From Castanea sativa (lineage: Eukaryota > Streptophyta > Magnoliopsida > Fagales > Fagaceae), in NCBI RefSeq assembly GCF_040712315.1, contig NC_134023.1:65239257-65303256 (forward strand): a stretch of DNA of 64,000 nt. The letters are read 5' to 3'. The position numbers and the translations under genes are program-made. How positions within the stretch are numbered: position 1 is the first letter of the stretch; each line of letters begins with the position of its first letter. A model generated the notes under the pieces. The model worked only from the letters and a program-made list of their open reading frames with translations, ran no database searches and had not been told where the DNA came from. Positions 58,434-64,000 of the stretch are shown here, one piece after another.

Positions 58434-60041
58434 TAAACGAGTAAGTATGAGTTTTATTAGAAAATTGTTCTATGAAATATGATAAAAGCATTATGGACCG
58501 TGAGCCTTGACAATATATGAACTTGAGCCTAACTTGTGATGCAAGATAAGCTTAGGTCATGAGCACATTTCATGATGTAGATAAGATGTGGGTGATGAGC
58601 CCATCTCATGAGGTGATAGGCTTATGGGTCATGAGCCTAATATGAAAATATATAGATTTGTTTGGAAAGAAAGCTTGATATGTGCAGTTGTATAAAATAT
58701 TAACCTTTTGGGTTTTTACGATATTTAACCCCAAACTCATTATTTATTGTTTGTGTAAGATAAATATTGATGTAGCGCGTGTATATAGTAAAATTGTACC
58801 ACGTGGCCATTAAAAAAGAGTCATTAACAACCAAAAACCTTAATACATATAGGTTTCTATCTCAACCGTTGTTGCATCAAAGGGGGTTCATCAACTCTAT
58901 GAGCATAATGGAAGGTTTCTAACTGTTTGACAAAATAATGCACAAGATTTAATAGTGAACAACATTTCCCTTCAAATAACTCCTTACTCATACGATTCCA
59001 TAAAAATAGTGTATATATATATGTATGTATATATATAATACCTTATAAGTTGGGGGGGGGGGGGAATCAGTTTGATTATTAGTTGCTCCCCTCCCATCAG
59101 CGAATGGGTGCCTTGTGAGCTGCGAGTGGAGAAAACGAGCCATCCTCCCCTGCCTTAGGCAAGTTTGCAATGAGCCGGAAGGTGAAAGGCAAACTATGGT
59201 ACTAAATAGTTGGCATTTATCTCTATCACGCTCCTCCAAAACCATACCCAATAAAGCATAAAAGTTAAGAGTGAATTGAAGCTCCATCACTAGAAATAAC
59301 TATTCCAAAAGAAGATAAGGGGCTCTTCGAACTAAACACAAACATCATCAATACATTAAGCATATTTTGATAGTTTGTGGTCTACTTTTGTTTTCTTACG
59401 TAGGAATGTGAGAAATTGTTAAGGCATTTGATAATGATTAGAAGAAAAAAAAAAAAAAGACTTTAAGGCATGTTGAAAACAACTTTTGGTTTTAATTGAT
59501 AGGTTTGTAAACAAGTTTAGTTGAATTGAGAATTAAAAATTAAGGAATCCCAATTTAATATTACTTTAAATAGGAGGTAAACTCGAGCTCATAAACAAAT
59601 TAGATTTACATGTTTTCACTTTGTTCATTTTCTTATAATAATAATAATAATAAATTTTTTAATAAAAGAACTATGTATTTTTAAATGGGTTAGTTTCATT
59701 TATTTTGGATTTCAAGACTTAGTTTAAATTCATATATTTAATTTATTTTTGTATTTTAGAATTGACAAAATTACTTTAATTTGACAGCCTAATCTAACAT
59801 AATGCAATCCTTAATGGTTTGGTGTTTACAACTAAACACCTTTAACACAACTCAACCTGATTTATGCATACCTTAATTAATATTTAGCAATAAAGTCTCT
59901 TATAACAATAAGTTAAGAATCCATTATATTTATATATAAAAAATAAAACAGTAAGTTGTGATAGGTGGAAATATCAAATACACATGTCCACCATAGCTAT
60001 CATTTTTTCCATCCACCAATCCCAACTTATCAAATCTACAA

Positions 60042-60046
<5 letters not shown>

Positions 60047-60078
<32 letters not shown>
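60047..60078. repeat. (AT)n microsatellite upstream of the PHD gene
   Basis: About 16 AT units, roughly 520 bases upstream of the PHD gene's ATG. Confidence 0.9.
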
Positions 60079-60081
<3 letters not shown>

Positions 60082-60239
60082 ATCTAATTTTAAGTATTTT
60101 TCCTAAATATTATCGGTGTGCAAACATCAATCATCAATCCTAATACGGCTTTACTTCCCAATTGGCTTATAATAACCTTTCTTTACTCTGACCTTTTTCA
60201 ACCCAACCTCTGATTCTGATTGCTCACACATCCTCTGAT

Positions 60240-60593
60240 TAGATCCTACCTTCCCGCACACCATCCCCCCCAAAACTCTGCGTTTAAATCCCCCCTTTCC
60301 CTCCTATATCCCTCACCACATCATAAACCTGCCCAACACACCCACACATAACCCATCCATGGCCGCCTTAAATTTACCCCCCCAAAAAAAAAAAAAAAAA
60401 ACTAAACCCCCCAAAACCAAAACCCCCCTTTTTATTTTTATTTTTTATATTTAAAAACTTTTTGAACCCCCCCAAAAGAAAAAAAAAAAAAAAAGAAATT
60501 TTTTTTTTTGCTAGCGAGCGAGCGAGCGATCCCTAACACTCAACTCACCCAAAACTCAAAAATAATTCAAATTCCAACAATTTTTTCATCTAC
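60240..60593 (+). promoter_or_regulatory. Leader/promoter of the PHD gene, C- and A-run rich
   Basis: C-rich and A-rich runs alternate from 60260 to 60510 (for example CCCCCCAAAAAAAAA at 60379), then three GAGC repeats (about 60513-60527) about 70 bases upstream of the ATG. No clear TATA box was chosen. Confidence 0.4.
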
Positions 60594-63500
60594 ATGGCCT
60601 TTCACGTTGCTTGCCCAATTACATGGTACCCTTCACTCTCTCTCTCTCTCTTTCGCTCTCTTTATTTCTCTCTCTCTCACTCTAACAGTTCGAGCGCGAG
60701 CGAATATTTGTGTGTTTTTCTTCTTCTTTTTTCTGTCTCTCTTTCGCGGCTCTGAGAGCTGTGTTTTTTGAATTTGAAAATTTGTGTGTGTGTGTGTGTG
60801 TTTTTTTTTTGCAGCCGGCGAATCTGTTTCTGTCCGCTAGGGTTTCCGCGGGGGCTAGAGAATGCGAAGGCGAGAGGGGAGTTCGCGGAGGAGGTATCGA
60901 GGATCGAGGAGTTTCTGAGGGACCCGTTGGGGATTAGGTTTAGGGAGAAGAGAGGAGGAGGAGAAGAAGAAGAAGGATGGAAAGATACGGTTCAGGTTTT
61001 GGTTCCGAAGGTGGTTCCGCCTCCGCCGCCGTTGCTTCCGCCGCCGGTTGTGGACGGCGGCGGTGGAGGCGGAGGGATTGGTGGCGGCGGCGGGGGAAAT
61101 GTGGTGGATGAGGTGGCTGCTGCTGCCTCCGCGCAGAGCAAGCGCATCGCGCTGCAGAAGAAGGCGGCTGCTGCTATGGTCGCTGCGGAGGACTACGCTA
61201 GGAGGTTCGAGTCCGGTGATCTGGCTGTGGTGAGGTTTTTGTTACTCAATTGGTTTATAATTTGAATTTTTAATGAATTTTGGTGAATTAGGTTTGGTTG
61301 TGGATTTTGGCGAATTAGGTTTGGTTGAAGCTTGAATTTTTGCAGCTTTATGTGTAAGAAATTGTTTGTTTTATTTATATATCTGTGAATTTTCACTTAT
61401 GATTTTGCGAAAGCTATATATAAAAAGATTTAGGTTTGTATTGGTGGTTACTTGATATTATATTTTTGCTATTCAGTGTTGTAATTGGAGCTCGAAGCCT
61501 TGAATCGCAGAGAATGTGGCACGTTTCACTTTGATGTAGAGTTTCGATAATTTGCATTTTCATGCGTTTTAGTTAGTTGGAGTTTGGTATAAAATTCCCC
61601 TTTAAAATTTTATATGATATTGTTTTTTTTGTTTCTTGGTTCTCAATTGGTTTATAATTTGAATATTTTAGTGAATTTTGGGGTTGAATTGTAGTGGATT
61701 TTGGCAAATTAGGTTTGGTTGAAGCTTGAATTTTACAACTCTATGCGTAGGAAATATTATATTTTTGTTATTCAGTGTTGTATTTGGAGCTTGAAGCCTT
61801 GAGTGGCAGATAATGTCGCAAGTTTCACTTTGATGTAGAGTTTCGTTATAGATAATTTGCATTTTCATGCATTTTATTTAGTTGGAGTTTGGTATAAAAT
61901 AACCTTTTACAATTGTATGGAGCTTTGAGTTTGTGAACTATAAGTTATCTGATATTGTGTTTTTGTTTCTTATTTTAAAATTTAAATCCAGTGATAGTTT
62001 AGGTCATTCATTTCTCGTCAAAATTTTAAATTGCATCCTGTTGGATGTTTGTATTGCCCTTTTTATTGCAATGAAAATTTAGAAAACATATATATGTTAG
62101 AGAATTGAACACGGACTTGCACCCTCTATTCTAGAAGATCTAGAGAATATACTAACGAGGTTGTAAGCAGAGTGTTTTTCATTTTCTTTTGCAATCAATT
62201 TAGTTTTTTACTCATTTTATGTGCAATGGCATTGTCTTGAAGAGATTGAAAAAAAATTCCCAGTTTGCGTTAGGTGGATTTTTATGCTTGCAATTTGGGA
62301 TTCTTTGTTTGTATATCATGTTCTTATTTCTTGATGTTACTATATTGATTGGGTTTTTTTTTTTTTTTTTTTAACAGGATGTTTCAAGAGGTCAAGCTGG
62401 AGAAGAGCAGGGTCTGTCTAACATGAATGTAATGTGCCGGCTGTGCTTTTTTGGTGAAAATGAAGGTAGTGAGAAAGCAAGAAGGATGCTTCCATGCAAG
62501 AAATGTGGCAAGAAGTATCACAGGAGCTGCTTGAAATCTTGGGCTCAACATAGAGGTAAGTTTTACTGACCAAAAGTATATATGACCCTATAAGCTACAT
62601 GTATTCTCATTTGCGGGACTTGATTGCAGATCTATTTCACTGGAGTTCATGGGTCTGCCCCTCTTGTCGGATTTGTGAGGTAAATGATGATGTGCAATAC
62701 TAGTGAACTCTTGTTATTAAGTCTTTTTATGATTGAAAGTCAAATTTCTTCTTTCTTTGAATCTCTAAATTGGAAGTTTATTGCTATTTATCCAGTTCTA
62801 CTATTCCCTTTTTTATTGTGTAATTATTATTTTGTTTCTGTAATACTAGTACAATATAAGTACATGGTACAACATAACCACAAATACAGTTTGTCATCAT
62901 ATCATGTCTTATATTTTAGGATCATACAATATGCCCTTGTACCTTTTTCAGTCAATCAGTTCCGATGCATCTACTTTTACATTGCATATAAAGAAAATTA
63001 AAATTGCGAATGCAAAACAACACAGAAACATGGTCAATAGGCTAGTAAAATGGACAAGAGGAAGTTTTATGAACTGAGATGATCCAGAGCATTACACTGA
63101 TTCTAATTTTCATTAACATACAAATCACATCAATTAACTGGAAACTTATAGCATGAAAACTTATGTCCTCTTCAACCAGCAAGTAGCGATCAAGCTCAGT
63201 GTAAGTCCATAAGAAATGAGTTTAAAGTGCTTATATTTCCCAAATGGATTTATTCCTCTATGTGCAGTACAAGAATATTGCTTAAAATAATTATTTCTTC
63301 TGTCCATCATGTAACATGAGTTAGTTAAGTTATTTTATCACAACCTTCAATTAAATTGTAGAAATTCTGGAAGTTTTAGCCTTTTTGCTGCCTTAAGGTG
63401 TCTAGCCCTTAGAGTCGCATTAACATCTTATATTTACTCACCGATGTTCTGCATATCTGGTTGTTATGTGGTGTTTTCACACTAGATAAAGATTCATTAC

Positions 63501-63853
63501 TGGCTGATTGCATAGATGATTTAACATGCTCTGCTCTCTTTATAATTAATATTCTTTGATCTTATGCGTCATTGCTTTCTGATTTCTCTAGGTTTGCCTG
63601 AAAACTGGAGACCCAAATAAATTTATGTTCTGTAAAAGGTGTGATGGGGCTCACCATTGCTACTGCCAGCAGCCATCTCACAAGGTAGGGTGTAAAATGC
63701 TTGTTCTGAACTTCTGTTATCTTGATTAAAAGAGGTTACTCATATTTGTTTTTTGATAATGCAGAATGTCAGTGCTGGGCCTTATTTGTGCCCAAAACAT
63801 ACAAGGTGTCACAGCTGTGGCTCCAATGTCCCGGGAAATGGCTCAAGTGTAAG
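60594..63853 (+). CDS. Double PHD-finger protein (AT3G52100 type), partial: six exons, continues off the right edge
   Basis: Visible CDS is join(60594..60625,60815..61229,62378..62555,62630..62679,63592..63684,63765..63853); 285 codons plus two bases, all joins in frame with GT-AG sites. The start MAFHVACPITC (split by intron 1) joins RRICFCPLGFPRGLENAKAR, the family's conserved opening. Next come EEFLRDPLGIRFREK, an acidic/glycine/proline linker (PPPPPLLPPP, then a Gly run), an Ala-rich AAAAMVAAEDYARRFESGDL segment, and two C4HC3 PHD fingers: CRLCFFGENEGSEKARRMLP...CPSCRIC (about 165-225) and CLKTGDPNKFMFCKRC...CPKHTRCHSC (about 227-275). Related Arabidopsis genes are AT3G52100 and AT3G08020, nuclear proteins that probably read histone tails; the exact role is unknown. 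The last visible exon ends at SSVR; the rest lies outside the window. Confidence 0.93.
61245..61960 (+). repeat. Tandem duplication within PHD-gene intron 2
   Basis: CTCAATTGGTTTATAATTTG occurs at 61245 and 61642 (offset 397) and ATTCAGTGTTGTA at 61471 and 61770 (offset 299), so copy 2 has lost about 98 bases. Matching continues through TTTCACTTTGATGTAGAGTT and GTTGGAGTTTGGTATAAAAT. Copy 1 also contains a smaller internal repeat of GAATTAGGTTTGGTTG. Confidence 0.88.
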
Positions 63854-64000
63854 GTATTGATTGTTATAATCAAAGTTCACATATATAATAGGTTCTTTTG
63901 TATAAATTTGATGTTCATTGATATTGTGATGATTAAGTTGTAAACATCTAAATATTGGGTTTTAGCACTGCTTCATGTGTATCTGGCCTTCTAGAGCTTT

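Larger units (their letters stand above)
55748..60593. other. 4.8-kb intergenic region between RPB11 and the PHD gene
   Basis: The two flanking genes diverge. The left part carries MITE family copy C (55940-56300), a 9-bp-TSD MITE (56467-56594) and a hAT-like remnant (about 56845-56960). 57000-58400 is AT-rich with nothing recognised. 58500-58640 has short degenerate repeats of TCATGAGCC/CATGATG. A poly-G run lies at 58415-58433. An open frame at 58988-59290 (-) is unrecognised and ends in a repeat, so I do not call it a gene. 60100-60593 is the likely promoter and leader of the PHD gene. Confidence 0.6.

Noticed and set aside
58988..59290. 100-codon open frame on the minus strand
   Set aside because: It ends in a poly-Pro/TA artefact from a G run and microsatellite, and I could not relate the first 75 codons to any family. 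A worn retroelement piece is possible but not supportable.

Overview
The window is plant nuclear DNA. It is AT-rich, most genes are split by spliceosomal introns, and the recognisable proteins are plant-specific or plant versions of eukaryotic families. The mix of short inverted-repeat elements, tRNA-derived SINEs and one solo LTR suggests a woody eudicot. Fagaceae (oak or chestnut) is my best guess from repeat style, but it is an inference. I see no bacterial, organellar or intact viral sequence.

Layout. 1-2442 is intergenic. 2443-7549 (-) is an OBERON 3/4-like PHD gene in two exons. 7550-17284 is a gene-free repeat nursery: a tandem array of about 200-bp units broken by three terminal-inverted-repeat elements, a Harbinger-like MITE, a solo LTR with perfect 5-bp target duplication, and several AT-rich foldback elements. 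17285-17644 (+) is a small single-exon gene for a predicted plastid membrane protein, followed by an exact-period 100-bp duplication in its 3' flank. 18783-24188 (-) is the FKBP42/TWISTED DWARF 1 gene in seven coding exons. 24731-26337 is an 800-bp tandem duplication that carries a MITE. 27775-43041 (-) is an EFR3-like (EFOP) gene in 19 coding exons. 46145-50337 (+) is a CHX28-like cation/H+ antiporter in four exons. 52170-55747 (-) is RNA polymerase II subunit RPB11 in five exons. 60594 to beyond the right edge (+) is a double-PHD-finger gene of the AT3G52100 type, with six exons visible.

How the genes relate. They are unrelated housekeeping and signalling genes, not a pathway: chromatin readers (OBERON, PHD protein), a transcription core subunit (RPB11), an auxin-transporter chaperone (TWD1), a plasma-membrane PI4-kinase scaffold subunit (EFR3-like) and an ion transporter (CHX28). 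The order CHX28 - RPB11 - PHD matches, as I remember the Arabidopsis locus numbers, the neighbours AT3G52080/090/100, so this part looks like conserved microsynteny.

Exon joins were derived by hand from splice-site dinucleotides, reading-frame continuity and remembered family sequences. All internal joins keep frame. Two introns (one in TWD1, one in the EFR3-like gene) need GC-AG splicing. I did not find a clearly novel gene system. The most informative oddities are the nested MITE stratigraphy at 8.9-11.2 kb, the tandem duplications, an RNase-H-like pseudogene inside an RPB11 intron, and a one-base difference that shortens the EFR3-like C-terminus.
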